64,000 bases of DNA, taken from positions 62,001-126,000 of the forward strand of contig CAWFLD010000002.1 in assembly GCA_963816555.1 (NCBI GenBank). The letters run 5' to 3'. The notes below the pieces were generated by a model, which was not told the DNA's origin, did not search any database, and worked only from the letters and a program-made list of their open reading frames with translations. This document shows, piece by piece, positions 27,793 through 36,017 of this stretch. The position numbers were made by a program, and so were the translations under genes. This stretch comes from Lutibaculum sp963816555. Lineage in GTDB: Bacteria; Pseudomonadota; Alphaproteobacteria; Rhizobiales; Tepidamorphaceae. The first letter of the stretch is position 1, and each line of letters begins with the position of its first letter.

Positions 27793-28488
27793 ATGAGCGT
27801 GAGCCATCATGTCGGCGGCCCCGACCACCGGGAGGTGGCGACGGGGGAGCGCGTGCGGCGCAGGTCGCTGCGCGACATCGCCTACGACACGATCAAGCAG
27901 CAGATCATCACCTGCGAGCTCCGGCCCGGCGAGGTGCTGAGCGAGGCCGCCGTCAGCGCCGCGCTCGACATCGGCCGCACGCCGGTGCACCAGGCGCTCG
28001 ACCGGCTGATGATCGACGGGCTCGTCGAGGTCCTGCCGCGCAAGGGCGTCATCGTCCGCCCGCTCAGCCTCGACGAGGTGCTCGAGATCATCGACGTCCG
28101 GATGGTCAACGAGGCCTTCTGCGCCAGGCTGGCGGCGGAAAACGCCGAGCGCTCCGACATCGAGGCGATGCGCGACAACCTGAGGAAGATGCGCGACGCG
28201 ACGGAGCGCCGGGAGATCGGCGAGCTGATGCTGCTCGACCGGGACTTCCACATGGTGCTGTCGGCGGCGAGCCGGAACTCGGTCCTGCGCGACATTCTCT
28301 CGAACCTCCACGACCGGGCCCTGCGCTTCTGGTTCGTGTCGCTGCGCGCGCCCGACCACGACACGCGGGTGTGCGACCAGCACGCCGCGCTGATCGAGGC
28401 CATCGCGCGCCACGATCCCGACGCCGCCGCGGCCGCGATGCGCTTCCACATCGAGGAATTCCGGGCGAACGTCACCCGCCAGCTCTGA
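27793..28488 (+). CDS. GntR-family regulator, FCD type
   Basis: 231-aa regulator. The N-terminal winged helix-turn-helix reads IAYDTIKQQIITCELRPGEVLSEAAVSAALDIGRTPVHQALDRL (about 33-76). An all-helical FCD ligand domain follows with the metal/ligand pattern DRDFHMVL (Asp, His) and His residues later (DQHAALIEAI, MRFHIEEF). It lies downstream of the DUF2848 gene on the same strand and probably senses an intermediate of the island, acting at the palindrome 26906-26923. Convergent with the dehydroshikimate dehydratase gene. Confidence 0.92.
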   Translation: MSVSHHVGGPDHREVATGERVRRRSLRDIAYDTIKQQIITCELRPGEVLSEAAVSAALDIGRTPVHQALDRLMIDGLVEVLPRKGVIVRPLSLDEVLEIIDVRMVNEAFCARLAAENAERSDIEAMRDNLRKMRDATERREIGELMLLDRDFHMVLSAASRNSVLRDILSNLHDRALRFWFVSLRAPDHDTRVCDQHAALIEAIARHDPDAAAAAMRFHIEEFRANVTRQL

Positions 28489-28522
28489 GCTGCGCAGCCA
28501 CGGCCGGCGGCGTCGCCCCTGG

Positions 28523-30409
28523 TCAGGCCATCTCCCCGGCGGCCGACAGCATCCTCTTCTGCGCGGCGATCCTGAAGGGCGCGTTCGGTGCTCCGTAGCC
28601 GGCATAGCCGCCGCGGCGCTCGACGATCTCGAAGAAGAAGCCCTCGCCGTAGTTGGGGCTGTAGAGCTGGAAGTACTCGCCGTTCTCGTCGCGGTCGTAG
28701 AGGATGTTGCCCTTGCGCAGCCGGTCCATGAGCTCGGGGTCGAGCCCGAAGCGCGCCTCGAGGTCGTCGTAGTAGTTCGGCGAGATCGGCAGCGAGCCGA
28801 AGCCGGCTTGCTTCAGGCGCGCGGCCGTCTCGAAGATGTCGTGCGTCGCGAAGGCGAGGTGCTGGACGCTCGAGCCGAAGCTCTCGGCGATGAAGTGGCC
28901 GGCGAGCGTCTTGCGGTTCTCCGCGCCGTTGAGCGTCAGCCGCAGCGACCCGCCGTCGCTCTCGATCACCTGGCTGCGCACCAGCCCGCCGGGATCCACC
29001 ACGTCGACCATCGGCAGCTTCCGCGTCCGGAAGATCGACGTGTAGAACAGGATCCAGGTCAGCATCTCCTCGTAGTTCATCGTCTGCGCGACGTGGTCGA
29101 CCGAGACGAGGCCGGCGCCCGCGGGTGCCGCCTCGCCGACGAAGTCGAACTCGATGTCCCAGACGCGGCCGAGCTCGCTCTTGCCGTCGACGAAGTAGAT
29201 GACGCCGCCGCCGACGCCGCGGATCGCCGGGATCGTCAGGTCGCCCGGCCCGCCGGCCTGCTCGAAGGGCTGCGCGCCGAGCGCCCGCGCCCGCGCCACG
29301 GTCGCGGCGGCGTCCTCGACCCGCAGGCCGATCGCGTAGGCATTCGTGCCGTGCACGACATAGGCGGAGTGGGCGAGGCCCTCCTTCTCCGTGTTGACGA
29401 CGATGTTGATGCCGCCCTGGCGGTAGAGCGTCACGTCCTTGTTGCGATGCTGCGCCGTCTCGGCGAAGCCCATCGTCGTGAGCAGCCGGCCGAGCTCCTC
29501 GGCCTCGTCCTCGGCGGCGGCGAACTCGACGAACTCGACGCCTTCGACCGCCACGCGGTCGGGCATCTCCGGCACGTCGATCGCGACATGCGGCTCGCTC
29601 CGCTTCACCTGGTCCATCAGCGCGACGAGCGAGCGGTGGCCGTCGACGGCGATCGACCTCGGCGAGCCGCCGCGGAACTGGTCGTTGAAGATCTCGAGGG
29701 ACAGCGGGCCGGCGTAGCCGGTCGCGGCGACGGCGCGCATGAAGTCGAGGACCGGCAGGTCGCCTTCGCCCGGCATGTTGCGGAAGTGCCGGCTCCAGTA
29801 GAGCAGGTCCATGTCGATCCGGGGCGCGTCGGCGAGCTGCACGATGAAGATGCGGTCGCCGGGGATCGCGCGGATCGATTCCACGTCGATCTCGCGCGCC
29901 AGCGTGTGGAAGGAGTCGAGGATGAGGCCGACATTCGGGTGGTCGGCGCGCCGCACGACCTCCCAGGCGTCGCGGTGGTCGCTGATGTGGCGACCCCAGG
30001 CGAGCGCCTCGTAGCCGACCCGCAGGCCCCGTTTGGCCGCCCGCTCGCCGAGCTCGCGGAAATCGGTCGCCAGGCGGCCGATGCCGCCGATCGACTGCGG
30101 CGAGACGTTCGAGCAGACGAGCATCAGGTCGGTGCCGAGCTCCTGCATCAGGTCGAACTTGCGCTCCGCACGCTCGAAGGTGCGCGTCCGCTGCGGCTCG
30201 GGCATGCCCTCGAAGTCGCGGAAGGGCTGGAAGACGGTGATCTCGAGCCCGTGGTCGCGGATCATCCGGCCGACATCCCGCGGCGAGCCGTCGAAGGCGA
30301 GGAAGTCCGTCTCGAAGATCTCCACCCCGTCGAAGCCGGCGGCCGCGATCGCGGCGAGCTTCTCGCGCAGGTCTCCGGAGATCGAGACGGTGGCGATCGA
30401 TGTCTTCAT
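28523..30409 (-). CDS. quiC: 3-dehydroshikimate dehydratase fused to an HPPD-like VOC domain
   Basis: Converts 3-dehydroshikimate to protocatechuate in quinate/shikimate catabolism. The 628-aa protein has an N-terminal sugar-isomerase-like TIM barrel (about 1-280). Its metal ligands appear as Glu134 (GYEAL), Asp165 (LILDSFH), Gln191 (VQLADA) and Glu239 (LSLEIF), the positions I recall for the Pseudomonas enzyme. The C-terminal half (about 290-628) is a hydroxyphenylpyruvate-dioxygenase-like VOC domain with HVAQTM, QHLAFATHDIFE and FFFEIVER. This two-domain form is known in proteobacteria; the C-terminal role is unclear. Its ATG overlaps the aroQ stop. Confidence 0.93.
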   Translation of the reverse strand: MKTSIATVSISGDLREKLAAIAAAGFDGVEIFETDFLAFDGSPRDVGRMIRDHGLEITVFQPFRDFEGMPEPQRTRTFERAERKFDLMQELGTDLMLVCSNVSPQSIGGIGRLATDFRELGERAAKRGLRVGYEALAWGRHISDHRDAWEVVRRADHPNVGLILDSFHTLAREIDVESIRAIPGDRIFIVQLADAPRIDMDLLYWSRHFRNMPGEGDLPVLDFMRAVAATGYAGPLSLEIFNDQFRGGSPRSIAVDGHRSLVALMDQVKRSEPHVAIDVPEMPDRVAVEGVEFVEFAAAEDEAEELGRLLTTMGFAETAQHRNKDVTLYRQGGINIVVNTEKEGLAHSAYVVHGTNAYAIGLRVEDAAATVARARALGAQPFEQAGGPGDLTIPAIRGVGGGVIYFVDGKSELGRVWDIEFDFVGEAAPAGAGLVSVDHVAQTMNYEEMLTWILFYTSIFRTRKLPMVDVVDPGGLVRSQVIESDGGSLRLTLNGAENRKTLAGHFIAESFGSSVQHLAFATHDIFETAARLKQAGFGSLPISPNYYDDLEARFGLDPELMDRLRKGNILYDRDENGEYFQLYSPNYGEGFFFEIVERRGGYAGYGAPNAPFRIAAQKRMLSAAGEMA

Positions 30410-30858
30410 GGCCGCGCCTCCTGGGCGGCGAGGCGCAGCGCCTCGCGCACCGCGACCATGTAGCCCGCGGCACCCAGTCCGGCAATGACGGCGGTGGCGA
30501 CGGGAGAGACGAGCGAATGGTGGTAGATCGGCTCGCGGGCGTGGATGTTTGAGATGTGCAGCTCGACGATCGGGCCGGGAAACATCTTGAGCGCGTCGAG
30601 GATGGCCATCGAGGTGAAGGTGAAGGCGGCCGGGTTGATGACGATGGCGCAGGCGCCGTCGATCGCCTCGTGCACCCACTCGATGATCTCGTATTCCCGG
30701 TTCGACTGCCGGAACACGATCTCCGTCCCGCCGGCCGCCTCGCGGCACATCGCCTCGACCTCGGCGAGCGTCGTCGTGCCGTAGATCCCGGGCTCGCGCA
30801 GCCCCAGCCGGTTGAGGTTCGGGCCGTTGAGGACGTGGAGCGGCTTCGTGGGCGTCAT
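30406..30858 (-). CDS. aroQ: Type II 3-dehydroquinate dehydratase
   Basis: Dehydrates 3-dehydroquinate to 3-dehydroshikimate. The 150-aa protein shows LNGPNLNRLGLREPGIYG with the active-site Tyr, the INPAAFTFTS loop and VELHISNIHAREPIYHHS with the catalytic His. Placed between the TRAP transporter and the dehydroshikimate dehydratase, it is most likely the catabolic form that feeds quinate carbon to protocatechuate. SNREYEIIEW replaces the more usual SNHEGELID, a modest divergence. Overlaps the next gene by 4 bp. Confidence 0.95.
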   Translation of the reverse strand: MTPTKPLHVLNGPNLNRLGLREPGIYGTTTLAEVEAMCREAAGGTEIVFRQSNREYEIIEWVHEAIDGACAIVINPAAFTFTSMAILDALKMFPGPIVELHISNIHAREPIYHHSLVSPVATAVIAGLGAAGYMVAVREALRLAAQEARP

Positions 30859-30885
30859 GGGCGGGTCTCGCTGTGGCGGGCCCCG

Positions 30886-32185
30886 TCAGCCCTGGTAGCC
30901 GAACTGCCGGGGCAGCCAGAGGACGAGGTCGGGGACGAAGGTGATGAGCATGAGCATCAGGAGCATCGCGACCAGGAACGGCGTGATGTCGCGCACGATG
31001 TTCCTGAGCGGCTGCCGGGCGATGGTCGTCATGATGAACAGGAGCAGCCCGTAGGGCGGCGTGATCAGGCCCAGCATGATGTTGACGACGGCGACGATGC
31101 CGAAATGGACGGGATCGATGCCGAGCGCCTGGGCGGTCGGCAGGAAGACCGGCACGACGACCAGCAGGATGGTCGTGCCCTCGAGCAGGCAGCCGAGCCC
31201 GAGCAGGATGACGTTGACGATGAGGAGGAACATCCACGGCGACAGCTCGTAGGCGGAGAGCGCCTGGCTGATGGTGTGCGGGATGTTCTCGACGGTGACG
31301 ACGTAGTTGAAGACGAGCGCGCCGGCGATCAGCATGCCGATCGAGGCGGTGATGCGCGCGCTCGACAGGAGCGAGCGGTAGGTGCTCTCGAGCGTCACGG
31401 TGCGGTAGAAGAACGCCGAGACCAGGTAGGCATAGGCGGCCGCCACCGCCGCGGCCTCGGTCGGCGTCGTGACGCCGCAGTAGATGCCGCCGAGCAGCAC
31501 GACCGGCATCATCAGCGCGGGAACGGCCCGGACGGTGATCTTCGGGATCTCGCGCAGCGGCACGGGATCCTCGACCGGGAAGTTGCGCCGGCGCGCCACC
31601 GTCACGACGATGCCCGCCTGGGCGAGCCCCATCAGGAGGCCGGGAACGACGCCGCCGAGGAACAGGTAGCCGATCGAGACGTCGCTCACGAGCGCGTAGA
31701 GGATGACCGGGATCGACGGCGGGATGATCGGCCCGATGACCGCCGAGGCCGCCGTCAGCGCCGCCGCGAAGCTCGGCGTGTAGCGGCCCTCGTGGGTCAT
31801 CATCTTCTGCATCATCCGGCCGGTGCCGGCGGCATCGGCGATGGCCGAGCCCGACATGCCGGCGAAGATGACGCTCTGCACGACGTTGACGTGCGCCAGC
31901 CCGCCGCGGAACCGGCCGACGAGGGCGTTGCAGAAATAGCAGGAGCCGCTCCGTCATCGAGCCGGTGTTCATGAGCTCGGCGGCGAGGATGAACAGCGGC
32001 ACGGCGAGCAGGATGTAGCTCGTGTAGAGGCCGTTGAGGAGCTGCTCGGCCGCCGTCCCCATGTCGAGGCCGGCGAGGTAGAGATAGAGGATCGACGCCG
32101 AAATCATCGCATGCCCGATCGGCAGGCCGAGCAGGCTCAGGACGACGATCGTCAGGACGGAGACGAGGAAGGGGTCCATCGGCAT
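30886..32185 (-). CDS. dctM: TRAP transporter large permease (DctM), frameshifted here
   Basis: Twelve-helix membrane subunit driving Na+-coupled uptake. The N-terminal part starts MPMDPFLVSVLTIVVLSLLGLPIG and reaches NTGSMTERLLLF. The frame then breaks at the AAA run 31934-31936 and continues with the diagnostic VIFAGMSGSAIADAAGTG and IIPPSIPVILYA. Removing one base gives 433 codons, normal for DctM. Its ATG overlaps the small-permease stop (TGATG). Probably imports quinate, shikimate or a related acid, judged from the neighbouring enzymes. Confidence 0.9.
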
Positions 32186-32731
32186 CACGTGCCCGAGCCG
32201 GTGCCGTCGCGCTCGCGCGTGACGCGGTCGCCGCGGCGGGCCGTGTCGACGACGATCCAGACGTAGCGGAGGATGATCGCCACCGCGAACAGGACGTAGA
32301 TCGAGTAGAGCCAGTCGAGCGGGATCTTCAGGTAGGTCGTCTTCTCGACCTTCATGAAGGTCACGTAGTCGACCACCGCCGGCAGCGAGCCGACATAGAG
32401 GACGAGCAGGGCGATCGCCGGAGACGATCGTCATCAGGCTGCGCACCATGCCGGGCACGGCGCCGTAGAGGAGGTCGAAGCGGATCTCCTCGTCCTCGCG
32501 CACGACGAAGGCCGCGCCCCACAGGACGAGCCAGAGCCAGGTGGCGACCGTCACCTCGGACGGCCAGCCGACGGGCCAGTTCAGGACGTAGCGGAAGACG
32601 ATCTGCGCGATGAAGGCGAGAAACATCGTCGCCAGCAGCAGGACGGCGATGTTCTCCGCCCGCCGCCGCAGCCAGTCCGCCCATGCTTTCGTGCGTTCGG
32701 AGGTCACGGTGTCGTCCCGGTCAGCATGCAC
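32185..32731 (-). CDS. dctQ: TRAP transporter small permease (DctQ), frameshifted here
   Basis: Four-helix subunit linking binding protein and large permease. The N-terminal part has ENIAVLLLATMFLAF and the DctQ-type FRYVLNWPVGWPSEVT. The break lies at about 32418-32421, after which AIALLVLYVG and VDYVTFMKVEKTTYLKIPLDW follow in another frame. Without the extra base it has 182 codons, the usual size. Between dctP and dctM in the minus-strand operon. Confidence 0.87.
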
Positions 32732-32765
32732 GGAAGCGGAGGCGGGTTGCCGCCCCCGCCGGGAA

Positions 32766-32791
32766 GAGCCGCCGGAGGGGACCGGCGGCTC
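32766..32791 (-). terminator. Stem-loop between dctP and dctQ
   Basis: A perfect 10-bp stem GAGCCGCCGG (32766-32775) / CCGGCGGCTC (32782-32791) with a 6-nt loop, in the 75-bp gap after the TRAP binding-protein gene. No U-run. Equivalent in position to the hairpins after the other binding-protein genes. Confidence 0.7.
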
Positions 32792-32806
32792 CCGCGAGCG
32801 GCGACG

Positions 32807-33802
32807 CTAGAGCGCGTTGATCTTTTCGAGCATGCCGTCGGGCCAGTTCGCGGCGAGGTCGGAGTTGCGGTACTTGTCCTGCGCGTATGTCCGGAAGGCC
32901 TCGACGTCCGGCTTGTAGAGCTTCAGCCCCTGGTCCTTCATGAAGGAGGCGAGCTCGTCCTCCTGCTGCAGGTGCTGCTTGGTGCTCCAGCCGATCGCCT
33001 TGTCGGCGGCGGCCTGGAACTTCTTCTGCTCCTCCTCCGACATGTCGTCCCACACCTTGTTGGAGACGACGAGGAGGTCGTAGCCGACGAGGTGCGAGGT
33101 CAGCACGATCTGCGACATCACCTCGTAGAACTTCATGTTCTTGACGTTCGGCAGCGGGTTGTCCTGGCCGTCGATCGCGCCGGTCTGCAGGCCGGTATAG
33201 ACCTCGGCATAGGCCATCGGCGTCGGGTTGGCGCCGAGCGCCGTGCCGAGGAACTGCCAGGCCTCGCCCGGCGGCATGCGCAGCTTGATGCCGGCCATGT
33301 CCTCCGGCGTCTCGATCTTCTTGTCGGGCTTCAGGCCGACCTGCCGCGTGCCGAAATAGGTGGGGCCGAGGATGTGGATGCCGAGCTGCTCCTCGGCCAT
33401 CTGCTTCATCTGCCGGCCGGGTTCGCTCGCGAAGAACGTCTTGAGGTGGTCGGCGTCGCGGAACAGGTAGGCCGAGGTCAGGATCGACCATTCCGGGATC
33501 TGCTTTGCGATGTCCTGCGGCGCGATGTTGCCCATCTCGAGGTTGCCGCGCTGCAGGGCGACGAGCTCGGTGCCCTGCTTGAACAGCGTGCCGCCGAAAT
33601 AGGGCTGCAGGTCGTAGCTGTCGGCGATCTCCTTGCCGAACATCTTCATCATCTCGGCACGGATGTCCTGCTCCGAGAACACGGCGGAGAAGCGCAGCTT
33701 CGGCTTGTCCTGCGCAAGCGCCGAAACGCTCGGCAGGGTGATCGCGGCGGCGGTGGCGAGGCCTGCCGCCAGGACCGAGCGACGGTCGGGATAGCGCGTC
33801 AT
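32807..33802 (-). CDS. dctP: TRAP transporter substrate-binding protein (DctP)
   Basis: Periplasmic binding protein, 331 aa. The signal peptide has an RR pair (DRRSVLAAGLATAAAITLPSVSALA), so Sec or Tat export are both possible. The mature region contains the family block PGEAWQFLGTALGANPTPMAYAEVYTGLQTGAIDGQDNP, with the conserved Arg at IKLRMP. First gene of the dctPQM-aroQ-quiC operon and divergent from a GntR regulator gene. The likely ligand is quinate or shikimate, inferred from context. Confidence 0.93.
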   Translation of the reverse strand: MTRYPDRRSVLAAGLATAAAITLPSVSALAQDKPKLRFSAVFSEQDIRAEMMKMFGKEIADSYDLQPYFGGTLFKQGTELVALQRGNLEMGNIAPQDIAKQIPEWSILTSAYLFRDADHLKTFFASEPGRQMKQMAEEQLGIHILGPTYFGTRQVGLKPDKKIETPEDMAGIKLRMPPGEAWQFLGTALGANPTPMAYAEVYTGLQTGAIDGQDNPLPNVKNMKFYEVMSQIVLTSHLVGYDLLVVSNKVWDDMSEEEQKKFQAAADKAIGWSTKQHLQQEDELASFMKDQGLKLYKPDVEAFRTYAQDKYRNSDLAANWPDGMLEKINAL

Positions 33803-33907
33803 GGGATCCTCCCTCAGGCAAGGTTCTTGTTCGGCGGGTGCGGTTCTCCGTCACCTCGACCCGAACCATTGCACTGGAGGGTTCGCCCTTCAATAGGTGA
33901 ATCCTAT

Positions 33908-33924
33908 TTCGTATGAGGTTTTCA
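33908..33924. promoter_or_regulatory. Shared motif upstream of dctP, candidate regulator site
   Basis: TTCGTATGAG (33908-33917) directly followed by GTTTTCA (33918-33924). The same two elements occur as CTCATACGAA and TGAAAAC at 34925-34947 upstream of the quinate/shikimate dehydrogenase, separated there by 6 extra bases. Both lie in control regions flanking the GntR gene, so they may be its binding sites. Confidence 0.5.
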
Positions 33925-34094
33925 CTTTCCTCCGACGTACAGTCCGGGGACTCAGACCCTGGCCGGGGGAGGGGAGCCGACCGCCCCGCCTGGCGCGGCA
34001 AAACGAGAAGTGCGGGGCGGCGGCGCTTGAGCGCTCGGCCCGGCTCCGTCACAGTGGCGTCTGAGATTTCGCCTTACGCCAGAGGACCCATGCC

Positions 34095-34766
34095 GTGCTC
34101 GAGCAGGTCAACGCCAGCCCGTCCATCGGAGAAAGCGCCTATCATCGGATACGCTCCGACATCATCTTCGGCCGCCTCGCGCCCGGCCAGAGGCTGCGGC
34201 TCGACCGGCTGAAGCAGGCCTATGGCGCCAGCGTGAGCACGCTGCGCGAGATCCTGAACCGCCTGAGCTCCGAGGGGCTCGTGCTGGCGGAGGGGCAGCG
34301 CGGCTTCGAGGTGGCGCCGGTCTCGGCGGAGAACCTCAAGGAGATCGCGGCGCTGCGGCTTCTCCTCGAATCCCACGCCCTCGAGCAGTCGATCGCGGCG
34401 GGCGACATGGAGTGGGAGGGCCGGATCGTCTCGGCGCACCACAAGCTCGCCAGCATGGAGGCGAGGATGAAGACCGGCGACATGAGCCAGACGGAAACGT
34501 GGAAGCGCTACGACTGGGAGTTCCACCAGGCGCTGATCTCGGCCTGCGGCTCCGCGGTGCTGATGGACACGCATGCCGGCGTCTTCGACAAGTATCTGCG
34601 CTACCAGATGATCGCCCTCAGCTATCGCGGCGACATCGCCGCCAAGGAGCACCGGACGCTGCTCGAGAGCGCGCTGGCCCGCGACGCCGCCACGGCCCGC
34701 GAGGTGCTGGAGCGCCACGTCAACGGCGGCGTGGAGCACGCTCTCGCCAAGGGCTCGATCGGCTAG
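34095..34766 (+). CDS. GntR-family regulator, FCD type
   Basis: 223 aa from a GTG at 34095. The winged helix-turn-helix is AYHRIRSDIIFGRLAPGQRLRLDRLKQAYGASVSTLREILNRL (about 15-57). The FCD domain carries YDWEFHQALI (Asp, His) and a later His in LERHVNGGVEHAL. It sits between the divergent dctPQM-aroQ-quiC operon and the dehydrogenase gene, so it is the likely local regulator of quinate/shikimate use. The start could lie a few codons away because the ribosome-binding site is weak. Confidence 0.9.
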   Translation: MLEQVNASPSIGESAYHRIRSDIIFGRLAPGQRLRLDRLKQAYGASVSTLREILNRLSSEGLVLAEGQRGFEVAPVSAENLKEIAALRLLLESHALEQSIAAGDMEWEGRIVSAHHKLASMEARMKTGDMSQTETWKRYDWEFHQALISACGSAVLMDTHAGVFDKYLRYQMIALSYRGDIAAKEHRTLLESALARDAATAREVLERHVNGGVEHALAKGSIG

Positions 34767-34919
34767 CATCGAGGGACCGCCACCCGGCTGACGCCCTGCC
34801 GCCCAAGGGCGCCTCACCGGCAAGGCGCACCTCAGCGGACAAGGACGGCTCGCCGGCCGTCGGACGGCTGCGGCTGCCTGCTCCCCGGGGAGCCTCGTCC
34901 ATCGCCGCGGTGATCTAGA

Positions 34920-34947
34920 TCATATGAAAACTGATATCTCATACGAA
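34920..34947. promoter_or_regulatory. Candidate regulator site upstream of the quinate/shikimate dehydrogenase
   Basis: An AT-rich island in a GC-rich spacer holding the palindrome TCATATGA (34920-34927), TGAAAAC (34925-34931), GATATC and CTCATACGAA (34938-34947). The last two named elements recur, in opposite orientation, upstream of dctP at 33908-33924. A shared regulator, probably the GntR protein between them, would explain this. Confidence 0.5.
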
Positions 34948-35064
34948 TCTCATCATGCCGGTTGATAGGCCCGGCCATCGCTGTATGGTCGCAAGAGGTG
35001 GAGGAGGCGGCGCGGCGCTCCGCCGGCTTGCTCGTCCTGCGCCGGCGTCTATCCGAGGCAAACG

Positions 35065-35943
35065 ATGAGACAGGTCAGGCTCGGTCTGATCGGCGACAAC
35101 ATCCGCCACTCGCGCTCGCCGCTCCTGCATCGGCTCGCGGGCGAGCTGTGCGGCCTCGACGTGACCTACGACCTTCTCGTGCCCGCCGAGCAGGGGCTTC
35201 AGTTCGACGCGCTGTTCGACCGGTCCCGCGAGTCCGGCTACCGCGGGCTGAACGTCACCTATCCGTACAAGGAGCGGGCAGCCGCCAGGGTTCAGGTCGA
35301 CGATCCGGCGGTGCGGCGGCTCGGTGCCTGCAACACGGTGCTGTTCGGCGACGTCCTGACGGGCGACAACACCGACTATACGGGCTTCCGGAGCGCCTTC
35401 CGCGAGACGTTCGGCGACCGCGCTCCCGGCCGCGTCGCCATGGCCGGGGCGGGAGGCGTCGGCAAGGCGATCGCCTTCGCGCTGGCGGATCTGGGCGCGA
35501 CCGCCGTCACGGTCTTCGATCCAGACCACGCCAAGGCGGAACGGCTCGCCGCCGCCCTCGCAGGCGCCGCCCCGGCTCTCGAAGCCCGCGCTGCGCCCTC
35601 GATCGCCGGGGCGATGGAGGGGGCCGAGGGCCTCGTCAACTGCACGCCGCTCGGCATGAACGGGCACCCGGGCAGCGCCCTGCCGGCCGCCCTCATGCCC
35701 CGGCGCGGCTGGGCGTTCGACGCCGTCTACACGCCGGTCGGGACCGAGTTCCTGGCGGCCGCCCGGTCCTGCGGCCTCGACGTGATGAGCGGCTACGAGC
35801 TGTTCTTCCACCAGGGGCTGCACGCGTTCCGCCTCTTCGCGGGCACCGCCCCGGACAGCGACGCGCTGCGCGCTGCGCTGCTGCGGGACCCGGATGCCGC
35901 TCCGGCGCCTGGGGGCGCCCGGCTCGGGCGAAGCGCGCCGTAG
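35065..35943 (+). CDS. Quinate/shikimate dehydrogenase-family protein, probably NAD-linked
   Basis: 292-aa member of the shikimate dehydrogenase family. SRSP is at 16-19, NVTYPYK with Lys69, DNTDYTG with Asp104, and cofactor loop GAGGVGKA (128-135). The strand after it ends VFDPD (151-154) in place of the NRT/NRS of NADP enzymes. An acidic residue here and the NVTYPYK variant fit the catabolic NAD-dependent quinate/shikimate dehydrogenases (YdiB/QsuD type). It would supply 3-dehydroquinate or 3-dehydroshikimate to AroQ and QuiC encoded nearby. Transcribed alone, with a motif-rich AT island upstream. Confidence 0.88.
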   Translation: MRQVRLGLIGDNIRHSRSPLLHRLAGELCGLDVTYDLLVPAEQGLQFDALFDRSRESGYRGLNVTYPYKERAAARVQVDDPAVRRLGACNTVLFGDVLTGDNTDYTGFRSAFRETFGDRAPGRVAMAGAGGVGKAIAFALADLGATAVTVFDPDHAKAERLAAALAGAAPALEARAAPSIAGAMEGAEGLVNCTPLGMNGHPGSALPAALMPRRGWAFDAVYTPVGTEFLAAARSCGLDVMSGYELFFHQGLHAFRLFAGTAPDSDALRAALLRDPDAAPAPGGARLGRSAP

Positions 35944-36017
35944 ACGCATAAGGGCGCGCCGGCCAGAAGCACCCTCCGGCCCTACAGCCCTTGCCGGCGG
36001 GGGGCCGGGGCTGCGCT

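Noticed and set aside
28523..32731. A continuous 1402-codon minus-strand frame joining DctQ, DctM, AroQ and QuiC regions
   Set aside because: The frame passes antisense-like through dctM and aroQ in wrong phases; only its first and last parts match real proteins, and the join is helped by the extra bases in dctQ and dctM.
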